From positions 1-64,000 of the forward strand of contig CAWIFQ010000003.1 in the NCBI GenBank assembly GCA_963835495.1: a stretch of DNA of 64,000 nt, given 5' to 3'. A program made the translations under genes and the position numbers. The stretch comes from Acaudatibacter sp963835495 (GTDB taxonomy: Bacteria > Pseudomonadota > Alphaproteobacteria > Caulobacterales > Caulobacteraceae). Positions 28,513 to 37,868 of the stretch are shown one piece after another. The number at the start of each line of letters is the position of its first letter. The stretch's first letter is position 1. Below the pieces are notes generated by a model that saw nothing but the letters and a program-made list of their open reading frames with translations, was not told the origin of the DNA and did no database searches.

Positions 28513-29886
28513 CTACGTGGTGACGCGGACGCGCACCCTGGCCGGCGGCAACGCTGCCTCAGGCCGCCCGAAGCTCACCGCTCGGAAGGTCAGCCCGAGC
28601 GTCTCATGCACCGCCTCTTGGCCGCTCATGGCCTCCCAGCGGCGGATGATGACGTCGGCGTACTTCGGGTCCAGCTCCAGCATCCGACAGCGCCGGCCGG
28701 CTTTCTCGGCCGCGATCAGGGTCGAGCCGCTGCCACCGAAGAGGTCGAGCACCAAGTCACCTTTCTTCGATGAGTCCAGCAGCGCGTCCTTGACCAGGGT
28801 CACAGGCTTGACGGTCGGGTGCATCGCGCGTTCCCGGGCCTTGTCGGCGCCGAAGCCGGTGACGCCCTCGTAGGACCAGACGTTCGGGCGGTTGCGCCCG
28901 TTCTTGCCCAGCTGGATGGTGTTGATGCTGGCGGCTTGGCCCTTCTTCAGCACGAACACCAGCTCGTGCTGGCTGCGATAGAAGCTCCCCATGCCGCCTG
29001 AGCCCTTGTCCCATACGCAGAGATTGAGCAGCGTCAGTCCGGCGGTCCTGGCTGCGACCAGCACATGCTCCATGTGCCGCCAGTCCATGCAGACGTAGGC
29101 CAGGCCCCCGTCCACCAGGGCCTCATCGAGCCGCTGCATCGACTTGGTCAGGAAATCGGTGAACTCGGCATCGGTCATCTCGCCGGAGCCCTGCACGAAC
29201 TCACCGTGGGCGCCAGACGGGCTGGCGTTACCGTGGATGACCACGTTGTAGGGCGGGTCGGTGAATGCCACCCGGACCTGATCGCCCGCCAGCAGCCGCT
29301 CCAGCGCCTCTGGGGAGGTAGCGTCGCCGACCAGCAGCCGGTGCTGACCCAGCCGCCAGACGTCGCCAAGGCGCGACACCGCCTCGGTCTGAAGGTCCGG
29401 CACATCATCATCACCGGGGTCGGCGCCGCCGACGCCGAAGCGGATGGCTTCGATCTCGGGCAGCGAGAAGCCGGTGAGCTCGAGGCTGAAGTCCAGGTCG
29501 AGCAACGACAGTTCTTCCAGTTCCAGCTCCAAGGCTTCCTTGTTCCAGGACCCCAGCTCGGCCAGGCGGTTGTCAGCCAGCACAAAGGCGCGCTGTTCGG
29601 CTGGCGTCAGATGGTCGATGACCACGGCGGGGACCGTGGTCATGTCCAGCGCCTTGGCGGCTTCGACGCGGGCGTTGCCAGCGAGGATGCGCCCGGCCGC
29701 ATCGATCAGCACCGGGCTGACGAAGCCGAACTGGGTGATGCTGGCCATGATGGCGGCGATCTGGCGCTTGTCGTGATGGCGGGCCTTGCGACCGGCGGCT
29801 CGAAGCTCGGCGATAGGACTCTGTTCGATCCGCAGATCGAGATCGGGCGGCGGGGCCGCAATGCGGGAGGGGATGGGTTTAGTCAT
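28513..29886 (-). CDS. ParB-like domain plus DNA methyltransferase (N4-cytosine/N6-adenine)
   Basis: In 457 residues an N-terminal ParB/sulfiredoxin-type domain (about 25-115, with SPVLIDAAGRILAGNARVEA and RAFVLADNRLAELGSWN) precedes an amino-methyltransferase. The catalytic motif DPPY is at 210-213, and the SAM-binding motif LDLFGGSGSTLIAAE lies near the end, an order typical of beta-class enzymes. The substrate is an exocyclic amino group of adenine or cytosine in a sequence not deducible here. No restriction endonuclease lies nearby, so it is an orphan methylase of the kind carried by prophages and mobile elements for anti-restriction. This ParB-like domain belongs to the nuclease-type family and should not be mistaken for chromosome-partition ParB. 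Start ATG 29886 has AAGGAA upstream. A terminator follows. Confidence 0.92.
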   Translation of the reverse strand: MTKPIPSRIAAPPPDLDLRIEQSPIAELRAAGRKARHHDKRQIAAIMASITQFGFVSPVLIDAAGRILAGNARVEAAKALDMTTVPAVVIDHLTPAEQRAFVLADNRLAELGSWNKEALELELEELSLLDLDFSLELTGFSLPEIEAIRFGVGGADPGDDDVPDLQTEAVSRLGDVWRLGQHRLLVGDATSPEALERLLAGDQVRVAFTDPPYNVVIHGNASPSGAHGEFVQGSGEMTDAEFTDFLTKSMQRLDEALVDGGLAYVCMDWRHMEHVLVAARTAGLTLLNLCVWDKGSGGMGSFYRSQHELVFVLKKGQAASINTIQLGKNGRNRPNVWSYEGVTGFGADKARERAMHPTVKPVTLVKDALLDSSKKGDLVLDLFGGSGSTLIAAEKAGRRCRMLELDPKYADVIIRRWEAMSGQEAVHETLGLTFRAVSFGRPEAALPPARVRVRVTT

Positions 29887-30211
29887 GGCAGCGTTCCTTT
29901 TCGACAAGGAGGCGCCCGCCGCTCGATATTGAGCGCCGGGTAGAAAGCTTCTCCTCATCGGCCACGGGTCCGGCGCTGCCAGCCGGACGGCGCTCGTCCA
30001 AGGACGGGCGCTGGCCTCGCTTTAGGTGGGTTCGGGCGCTGGCGCTTCAAGCCTGCCCGGGACGCCCAGATCGCAATGCCGATGTGCGCGAACAGCACTG
30101 GACTAGGGCCGCACCGTAAGCACTGGTCCATCACGTCCTCGCCCGGTTGGTCCGGGCTCGCGCTGGTAGGGGCCGCCGAGGCGGTGGCCCGGAACCAGAA
30201 GGACGACCATC
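29887..30211. other. Intergenic region between divergent genes of the mobile module
   Basis: No gene is recognised. It carries the back-to-back promoters of the ParB-domain methylase (leftward) and the DUF3489 gene (rightward). GC-rich imperfect palindromes near 29965-30000 may be operators. Confidence 0.4.
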
Positions 30212-30814
30212 ATGAACGATCTTACCGACGCGCAGCGCAAGCTGCTGAGCCGCGCCGCCGGCGAAAAGGAGGGCTCGATCGACGCGCCAGAGGACGCGAA
30301 GATCGCCAAGGCGCTGATCAAGAAGGGGCTGGCGATCTCCCTCCCGGTCGCGGGCGGGGCCAGCCAGCTGATCATCACCGAAGCGGACGGGCGGCCATCG
30401 CGGACCCGATCAGGCCTGGACGCCAGCGCCGGGCCGCAGACGGCAGACGACCGGCCGCGCGACAGCGTGCGGAGGGCCGCTCCAGAGGGACGGCCCGCCC
30501 GTGCCCGCCAAGCGGCGCTGCGCGTCGGCGAGCAGGCCAGTCCCGCGCGCGGCCAACGCCCAGCAACCCACTCGCCGCGCCGCCGCCCGCCCGCAAGCCG
30601 AAGGGCCCAGCGGCAAGCTCGGGACGCTGGTGGCGCTGCTGATACGCCCCGAGGGTGCGACGGTAGAGGCGATGAGCCAGGCGACCGGCTGGCAGGCCCA
30701 CTCAGTGCGCGGCGCGATGTCGGGCTCCTTGAAGAAGGGCTTCGCGTTCGCGATCTTAGCGAGAAGACCGACGCCGGCCGGATCTACAAGATCACCACCG
30801 GGGAGAAGGCTTGA
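30212..30814 (+). CDS. DUF3489 family protein, frameshifted
   Basis: The N-terminus LTDAQRKLLSRAAGEKEGSI and KIAKALIKKGLAISLPV is followed by a disordered Pro/Ala/Arg linker. Then, one frame off (about 30590-30760), comes KLGTLVALLIRPEGATVEAM, SQATGWQAHSVRGAMSGSLK and KGFAFAI, and back in the first frame EKTDAGRIYKIT. This winged-helix-like C-terminal block defines DUF3489, DNA-binding-like proteins of unknown function found in alphaproteobacterial mobile elements. Two frame breaks (near 30560 and 30760) compensate each other. The stop TGA overlaps the start of the next gene (TGATG), so it is translationally coupled to DUF2924 and the recombinase, an arrangement conserved in many alphaproteobacteria. 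Confidence 0.85.
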   Translation: MNDLTDAQRKLLSRAAGEKEGSIDAPEDAKIAKALIKKGLAISLPVAGGASQLIITEADGRPSRTRSGLDASAGPQTADDRPRDSVRRAAPEGRPARARQAALRVGEQASPARGQRPATHSPRRRPPASRRAQRQARDAGGAADTPRGCDGRGDEPGDRLAGPLSARRDVGLLEEGLRVRDLSEKTDAGRIYKITTGEKA

Positions 30815-31271
30815 TGGGCCAGGGGATCGACGAAGCCGCCCTGGCGGCCGAGGTCCGAGCCCTGGAGGCTCTCAACATCGATGGCCTTCGAGACGAGTGG
30901 CGGCGGCGCTTCCGGGCGCCGCCGCCTGGCCTGCGCGCGCCCGACCTGATGCGGCGCTTCCTGGCCGACCGGATCCAGGCCGAGGCGCTGGGCCGCGACG
31001 AGGCGCTGGAGCGGCGGCTGGCGGCCTTGGTGCGCGGCTATAACCGCGGGGAGACACCCCGCGCGCCGCAGCCGATCTTCCGGCCCGGTACGGTCCTGGA
31101 GCGTGAGCATCAAGGCCGCACCCACCGGGTCGAGGTGCTGGCCCAGGGCTTCCGCTGGGAGGGCCAGACCTACAAGAGCCTTTCCGAGATCGCCCGCGCC
31201 ATCACCGGCGTGCGCTGGAACGGCCCCCGCTTCTTCGGCCTGCGCGAAGCGGCCAAGAAGGGCGCCGCCCG

Positions 31272-31275
<4 letters not shown>
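30814..31275 (+). CDS. DUF2924 family protein
   Basis: This 153-residue protein contains RDEWRRRFRAPPPGLRAPDL and MRRFLADRIQAEALG, then a C-terminal block PGTVLEREHQGRTHRVEVLA, FRWEGQTYKSLSEIARAITG and RWNGPRFFGLR. The last block is a SNF2/HARE-like small DNA-associated motif typical of DUF2924. Such proteins nearly always sit directly before a large serine recombinase in alphaproteobacterial mobile elements and are thought to help it bind DNA or choose direction; this is inference from context. ATG 30814 overlaps the TGA of DUF3489, and its own TGA overlaps ATG 31272 of the recombinase. Confidence 0.9.
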
Positions 31276-32883
<1,608 letters not shown>

Positions 32884-32899
<16 letters not shown>

Positions 32900-34353
32900 G
32901 TTCCAGGGTCACGCGCGCCGGCCGAGCCCAAGCCGCGGGCTATGCGGCTGTTGGCGACCCAGTCGGCGAACTGACCCATGCTGTCACAGATGTCGTCATG
33001 CGTGGCGTTGGGGAAGCCGACAAGTTCGTGTCTGACGTCCGCCATGAAGGGGGCGGATCTGGGCAGAAGGATCGCTCCCGACTCGAACTGCAGGCTTGCC
33101 GCAGACAGACGGACGTCCTTATCGACCTTCGGCGTGTAGTCGAAGAGCGACCATGGCGCGTAGTCTCTAGTTGGCGTCTCGTCCTGCCGATCGCGCCTGA
33201 GCGCCTGGAAAAATGGATAACCGACGCCGACCTTCTCCGCCAGGACGGCGTCCGGCTTCCACCTTTGGCGTAAGCCGCGGGCGGCTGCGAGTAGCTCCGG
33301 GAATTCAAGCTTGTCCCGCCAGAGATCAAGCAGATACCAGTTCGGTTCGAGGTACCCCCAGGTGGTACACACCGAGTAGTCGCTCTCCGGCTTTGTGGTG
33401 ACGGCTACGTCCCAACTCTGGACCTTGTATCGAAGCAGTTCTAGTGGCGGCGCCGCGTCGAAGAACTGCATCCGCTCCCAGTGGATTGGGCTGTCGCCCA
33501 CCAAGGTGGGATCCTGGTGCCATTGGGCATAGTAGGTGGGATCGCCCATCGACTTGCGGATATCTTCGAGGACCGCCAGTGGTTCCGCCGCCTGCCAGAG
33601 CGCCTCGCCCATGGCTCGACGTTTCCATCGCCCACCGCCCAAATCCCACACTTCGTCCTCACGGGCGATGGCGCGCATGTTGAGGTGAGTGAAAAGTCCT
33701 TTCTCGATGAGGTGGGCCGCCAAATCATCCTGGTGCAGCCGCTGTTGGATCGCGACAACCGCTGCATCTGCTTTGTTGTCCAAGCGGCTGAAGAACGCCT
33801 GGTCGTAGAAATCCTTGACCCGCTTTCGCTCGGTCGCAGAGCCGGCATCGGAGGCGTTCATAAGGTCGTCTATGATGAGCGTTTTTGCCCCAAAGCCGGT
33901 GATCGTCCCGTTGAGCGACCCGGCAAATCGGCCGCCTCCCGCTGCCGTCTCAAACTCCAACTCGGTGTCTTTGCGGACGTTGCGCATCGTGTCCGGAAAT
34001 ATCCGCTGGTACCACTCGGAGTGGACGACCTGACGGAAGTCCCTCGCGTGCTTGGCCGCAAGTGTGGAGCCGTAGCTTACGACCATGAACCTGTGGCTGG
34101 GATCGTGACCCAGCACATATGCGGGAAGGGCGACCGACGTCATGATCGACTTTCCGTGCCTAGGCGGCATGGTCGTGAGAAGGTACCGTAGCTCGCGTTT
34201 ATAGATTTTGCGGAGCGCCTCCATCTGAGCTTCGACATGCCAGTTGGGCACGTAGACGACGCCTGGGTTGACGGTGGTGAAAACCTTCTCAGTGAACGCC
34301 GTTAGGTCATAGCGCAGGATGGCGTCGAATTCTCTTTGGGAGACTGAAGACAT
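32884..34353 (-). CDS. Phage terminase large subunit (ATPase-nuclease)
   Basis: The terminase large subunit packages DNA into procapsids and cuts concatemers. Its 489 residues carry Walker A PPRHGKS (63-69), Walker B LIIDDL (159-164), an N-terminal region typical of the family (NPGVVYVPNWHVEAQMEALR) and the C-terminal RNase-H-like nuclease with the acidic residues in VQSWDVAVTTKPESDYSV and FPNATHDDICDSM. All are intact in an uninterrupted frame. DUF5681, a small-terminase-like protein, precedes it by 15 bases, forming a terS-terL-like pair. No portal, capsid or tail gene is present, so it is not a complete prophage. Such isolated pairs are common next to DUF2924-recombinase modules in Alphaproteobacteria. 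Confidence 0.93.
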
Positions 34354-34368
34354 TAGCCAGCCTCCCCA

Positions 34369-34938
34369 TCAGAACTCGGATCCTCTTAGGCGGAACCGCT
34401 CGGCAATCTCGCCGTCGCTCTCTTCGACTTGATTGATCGACGCGACTTCCTCCGCCGCGAACAACCCTAACCTCGCGACCTCGGCAAAGACGTGCATGAT
34501 CGCCTTGTTGTCGCGGGTGGCGACGGCATCATAGACGCGGCCCCGAATGATCGTTTCGAGCGCGGTCTCCGTCTTGGTCTTGCCGTTGGCCTTGGACTTG
34601 ATGCGATCGTTGAGGCGCTGCTCCCAGATCGTCTTAACGTTTTTCGAGCCCTTTGTGCGGCCACGGGGATTGCCCGACCGGCCCTTCTGCCACCGGGTCA
34701 GCTGGGGCGGATTCTTGTAGCCGATCGGGGTCCCGTCGGGGTTTACCTTCCGCGGTGGGTCCTGCGCTTCCTCCGCCGGCGGAGCGGCAGCCGTTGCGTT
34801 GCTAGCGTCCGGCGCCGGCTGCGCGTCGGCCACAGCGGGTCTGCGAACGCGGTGCCGCACTGTCGGCAGCGCGCGTTCGGGTTGGTCTTGAAGCTGACTG
34901 GCGCTCTGGCCAGGCTCCGCATTATCGGACGGGTCCAT
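34369..34938 (-). CDS. DUF5681 protein, probable small-terminase-like partner
   Basis: In 189 residues, an acidic and proline/alanine-rich first half is followed by GYKNPPQLTRWQKGRSGNPR and GRTKGSKNVKTIWEQRLND, the DUF5681 signature. A helical C-terminus (ALETIIRGRVYDAVATRDNK, MHVFAEVARLGLFAAEEVAS) completes it. DUF5681 genes regularly stand directly before terminase large-subunit genes, and the basic KGRSGNP segment plus helices suits a DNA-recognition role like that of TerS; the role is inferred. It lies 15 bases upstream of the terminase gene and is probably in one transcript with it. Confidence 0.85.
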   Translation of the reverse strand: MDPSDNAEPGQSASQLQDQPERALPTVRHRVRRPAVADAQPAPDASNATAAAPPAEEAQDPPRKVNPDGTPIGYKNPPQLTRWQKGRSGNPRGRTKGSKNVKTIWEQRLNDRIKSKANGKTKTETALETIIRGRVYDAVATRDNKAIMHVFAEVARLGLFAAEEVASINQVEESDGEIAERFRLRGSEF

Positions 34939-35659
34939 GATGGTTCCCCTCTGCTGGATGTGTTGATCATCCAGGCGTCAAGACGCGCCAAAGCGCCCGC
35001 CGCCTGGTCGCTAGGTTCGGGCGCACTTTGCGAGTCAGGCCGCGGCTATCGCGGCCAACCTGATGGGGGTCTATCAGCGCACTTTGCAAGTCAGGCGGGC
35101 TCGAGCTAGCTCAAGGCTTATCGCCGCTTATGGGGATCTCGACGGGGCTCTACGACAGGAATGCTAAAGGGTGCTCTGACAGGGGGCGCTCGATCGCGCA
35201 GCAATGCGCCCAATCGCGCCGGCGAATTCTAGTTAAGCCTGGTTCCGTATCGTTCAAGCTCGATCCCAGCAGATTCCTTGCTGGTGCGTGTAACGCGCCT
35301 CCATCCCCTGTGCGACGCCCTTCCAAGATCCCTGCGTGGCCGACAGGGATTCTGGCAGGTTAACCCCTTGAATTCCTGGCGCAGATCCGGCCCGGCAGAT
35401 TGTGTTTGACGTCTCACGGGGACGAAACTCCCTGCAGAGTCGCTGAAAATCAGGAAGCCTATGTCTCTGGCGGGCGGGGAGCCGTCGAAAAGCGAGTGGC
35501 CTCACCCGCCGGAGAGACTGCGGGCCGAAAGCCGCCTACCCGCGCGCAAAGGCCTGCTCCGTGTCCGCTGAGGTGGCGGCTCGTTCGGTCGGAGATCAGG
35601 CGACTATTCCGCGCCTTACGCCGCCACCACGCTGGAGAGACAGCCTGTCAACGGCTGGG
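34939..35659. other. Long intergenic region between mobile module and tRNA-Ser
   Basis: No gene is recognised in 720 bases. The left part has two 20-base direct repeats (35021 and 35077), likely protein-binding sites upstream of DUF5681. The rest contains short palindromes and a GGTTAACC site at 35358. The position next to the 3' end of a tRNA gene suggests attachment-site DNA, but no second copy of the tRNA end was found in the window. Confidence 0.45.
35021..35096 (+). repeat. Pair of 20-base direct repeats upstream of DUF5681
   Basis: GCGCACTTTGCGAGTCAGGC at 35021-35040 and GCGCACTTTGCAAGTCAGGC at 35077-35096 differ at one base and are spaced 56 bases apart, near five helical turns. They could be operator or recombinase-binding sites. 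Only two copies exist here, so this is not a CRISPR array. Confidence 0.7.
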
Positions 35660-35749
35660 TGGCGGTGAGAGAGGGATTCGAACCCTCGATAGGCTTTCAC
35701 CTATACACGCGTTCCAGGCGTGCGCCTTCAACCACTCGGCCACCTCACC
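35660..35749 (-). tRNA. tRNA-Ser(GGA)
   Basis: The 90-base gene folds as a class II tRNA. The 5' end GGTGAGG pairs with the 3' strand before discriminator G and an encoded CCA. The anticodon stem CACGC/GCGTG encloses loop CTGGAAC (anticodon GGA, reading UCC/UCU). A long variable arm (TAGGTGAAAGCCTA) and GGTTCGAATCC T-arm are present. Its 3' end faces the recombinase-terminase module. Confidence 0.96.
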
Positions 35750-35887
35750 ACAGCGCTCGCCCAGGGGCGCACGCCCGCCCGTTGCCGGACGGCCCCTTTC
35801 GGGAGCGGCGGAATATAGCGATGACGGCTCCTGTCACAAGCCAGCCTGCGTGTTGGCGAAAAGTGATCGCCGATAGCTGGACCAAAC

Positions 35888-36232
35888 ATGACGCCGGAAG
35901 CCGCCGAAGCGCACTGCCTATCGTTGCCGGCGGCGACGCTGCACGTGCAATGGGGCGGCACGCACGCCTTCAAGGTCGGCGGCAAGATTTTCGCGCTGAC
36001 GGCGGGCGAGGTCTGGGGGCTGGCGTTCAAGGCCTCCGACATGGCCTTCGAGCTGCTGTGCGAACATGGGCTGGCGCGGCCGGCGCCCTATCTGCAGCGG
36101 GCGAAGTGGGTGCAGCTGCTCGAGCCCCACCAGTTGGCCGATGCCGAAATCAGGGCCTACCTGGACCAGGCGCACGCGATCGTCTCGGCGAAGCTGACGC
36201 GCAGGCTGCGCGCCGAGCTGGGGCTGGCCTGA
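35888..36232 (+). CDS. MmcQ/YjbR family protein
   Basis: This 114-residue protein covers the whole family: MTPEAAEAHCLSLPAATLHV, QWGGTHAFKVGGKIFALTAG, AFKASDMAFELLCEHGLARP, APYLQRAKWVQLLEPHQLAD and the C-terminal helices. MmcQ/YjbR proteins have a double-wing DNA-binding-like fold; their cellular task is unclear. The family contains a conserved tryptophan-lysine-valine core (RAKWVQL) that is present. The start ATG 35888 follows the tRNA by 138 bases. It is probably a single-gene unit, because the next gene is convergent. Confidence 0.9.
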   Translation: MTPEAAEAHCLSLPAATLHVQWGGTHAFKVGGKIFALTAGEVWGLAFKASDMAFELLCEHGLARPAPYLQRAKWVQLLEPHQLADAEIRAYLDQAHAIVSAKLTRRLRAELGLA

Positions 36233-36237
36233 GGGCG

Positions 36238-36651
36238 CTACTTCGGCGCGTCGGCAGTGTGGAGGTGGGCGTCGGCGCGGTTGATGTTGAGCGCATAGGT
36301 CAGGCCCACCACCGCGCCTTTGATCACCGGCAGGGCCGTCAGGGTGATGATCCCCACCGCCGCCAGCGCGGCCGGGACCAGGATCCACGGGTTCGCCTTC
36401 CAGATCAGCGCCGAGAAGATGATCAGGAACGGCACGATCACCAGGTGGCCGACCAGCAGCACGGTGAAATAGGCCGGGCCGTCGTCGGCGGGATAGCGGT
36501 CGAGGTCGTGGCCGCAGCTCTGGCAGACCGGCTCGACCTTCAGATAGCGATAGTACAGCTTGCCCTTGCCGCAGTGAGGGCAGCGGCCGCGGGCGCCTCG
36601 AAGCATCGAGGGGCCGGCGGAACGACGTGACCAGGGTCCCATGGCGCGCAT
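36238..36651 (-). CDS. DUF983 family membrane protein
   Basis: The N-terminal zinc-ribbon-like motif (GRCPHCGKGKLYYRYLKVEP followed by CQSCGHDLDRYPADDGPA) has two Cys-X-X-Cys pairs, and two membrane helices follow (YFTVLLVGHLVIVPFLIIFS and WILVPAALAAVGIITLTALP). This is the DUF983 layout, a small inner-membrane family that in Alphaproteobacteria often lies near cytochrome oxidase genes, though not here. The listed start at 36651 adds a short basic leader; Met at 36642 or 36606 is also possible. It is convergent with MmcQ, ending 5 bases from it, and diverges from the GST gene. Confidence 0.88.
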   Translation of the reverse strand: MRAMGPWSRRSAGPSMLRGARGRCPHCGKGKLYYRYLKVEPVCQSCGHDLDRYPADDGPAYFTVLLVGHLVIVPFLIIFSALIWKANPWILVPAALAAVGIITLTALPVIKGAVVGLTYALNINRADAHLHTADAPK

Positions 36652-36773
36652 ATGCGCCTTCGAGGCCCGGCGCGAAAGGGCGCCGCGACGCGCTGTCCCA
36701 GCGTCTTGGGAACCGCTAGGCAGGGCGAGCGCTTTTGGCGCGAGCGGCGAGGCTTGGCCGAGGGAGCGCGACG

Positions 36774-37502
36774 ATGCTTTACGAACTGCACTATTGGCCG
36801 GGCATCCAGGGGCGGGGCGAGTTCGTGCGCCTGGCGCTCGAGGAAGCTGGCGCCGAGTACGTCGATGTGGCGCGCCGTCCGGTCAGCGAAGGCGGCGGGG
36901 CGCGGAATCTCGCCCAGCTGATGGACGAGATGTCGCCCGCCCCGTTTGCCCCGCCGATCCTGGTGGCGGAGACGCTGGCGATCGCCCAGACCGCCAACAT
37001 CCTGCTGTTCCTGGGCCATCACCACAAACTGGCGCCCGAGGAAGAGACCGGCCGGCTCTGGGTCAACCAGCTGCAACTGACCATCGCCGACCTGGTCGGC
37101 GAAGCGCACGACACGCACCATCCGCTGTCCTCGGGGCTCTATTACGCGGACCAGAAGGATGCGGCCAAGCAGCGCTCCGAGCACTTTCGACGCGAGCGGA
37201 TGCCGAAATACCTCGGCTACTTCGAGCGGATCCTCAAGGGCGGCGGCGAGAGCGGGGCAGGGCTCGCCGGGGCCGTGCTGACCTATGCCGACCTGTCGCT
37301 GTTCCAGGTGGTGCGGGGGCTGCAATACGCCTTCCCGCGGGCGATGGCCGCGCTGGCGCCGAAGCTGGAGGCGACGCTGGCGCTGGCGGAGCGGGTCGAA
37401 CAGCGGCCCAACATCGCGGCCTATCTGAAGTCCAAGCGCCGCATCCCCTTCAACGAAGAGGGGATATTCCGCCACTACCCGGAACTGGACGGCGACGCTT
37501 AG
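36774..37502 (+). CDS. Glutathione S-transferase family protein
   Basis: This 242-residue protein has a thioredoxin-like N-terminal domain (MLYELHYWPGIQGRGEFVRL, where Tyr7 or the GRGE turn takes the place of the catalytic residue; FAPPILVAETLAIAQTANIL with the cis-proline) and an all-helical C-terminal domain (LTYADLSLFQVVRGLQYAFP, with the N-capping Asp). Glutathione transferases conjugate or reduce electrophiles. The pattern resembles the Sigma/Alpha-like bacterial GSTs related to the Leishmania-type and fungal proteins with a long insert (DLVGEAHDTHHPLSSGLYYA). GAGGGAG precedes ATG 36774. The following small gene is convergent and overlaps its stop by 4 bases. Confidence 0.9.
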   Translation: MLYELHYWPGIQGRGEFVRLALEEAGAEYVDVARRPVSEGGGARNLAQLMDEMSPAPFAPPILVAETLAIAQTANILLFLGHHHKLAPEEETGRLWVNQLQLTIADLVGEAHDTHHPLSSGLYYADQKDAAKQRSEHFRRERMPKYLGYFERILKGGGESGAGLAGAVLTYADLSLFQVVRGLQYAFPRAMAALAPKLEATLALAERVEQRPNIAAYLKSKRRIPFNEEGIFRHYPELDGDA

Positions 37503-37699
37503 GCCGCCTGCCGCGCCTCGCTCCAGAGCTGGCACAGCTTCTTGGCGCCGGACCAGACCTCGATCGACGAGACGAAGTCCGAACTTGCCAGGCGCTCGCG
37601 GCAGAACTCGGTGACGCGCGCGTCATGCGCCATCTCGGCGGCAAGCTCGATCGGCGCGGCCGCCCGGTCGTCGTGAACCACTATTCGATAGGCCTTCAT
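37499..37699 (-). CDS. Small hypothetical protein, 66 residues
   Basis: The sequence MKAYRIVVHDDRAAAPIELA, MAHDARVTEFCRERLASSDF and SSIEVWSGAKKLCQLW forms a compact alpha/beta pattern typical of short conserved caulobacterial proteins. The Met at 37699 is preferred over upstream starts because the upstream residues are arginine-rich shadow sequence. It ends 4 bases inside the GST stop on the opposite strand. I recognise no family with a known role. Confidence 0.6.
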   Translation of the reverse strand: MKAYRIVVHDDRAAAPIELAAEMAHDARVTEFCRERLASSDFVSSIEVWSGAKKLCQLWSEARQAA

Positions 37700-37868
37700 A
37701 GGCTGAAGCCTTTCGTTCGGCGTCCCCACCGGATGGCGTAACCAAGACCACAGCAATGCAGCCGATTTGCGGCAAAGCTGGGGACAGGCTGTCGCACCTC
37801 GCCTGCTGACGCCGCTTGCCACCGGCGCACGCCAATGGTCTCGTCGGGGTGGATCAGGAGAGACGCCG

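Noticed and set aside
28513..29886. Chromosome-partition ParB candidate to pair with the parS site
   Set aside because: The ParB-like domain here is fused to a DPPY-type methylase and lacks the partition ParB HTH; it belongs to a mobile-element methylase family.
35021..35096. Possible CRISPR array
   Set aside because: Only two repeats of 20 bases, no further units, and no cas genes. The TPR-CHAT protease at 19.4 kb likewise has no type III-E Cas neighbour.
35660..35749. Attachment-site duplication of the tRNA-Ser 3' end
   Set aside because: I looked for a second copy of the GGCGGTGAGAGAGGGATTCG stretch in the 22-35 kb region and found none, so the tRNA is noted only as a neighbour of the module.
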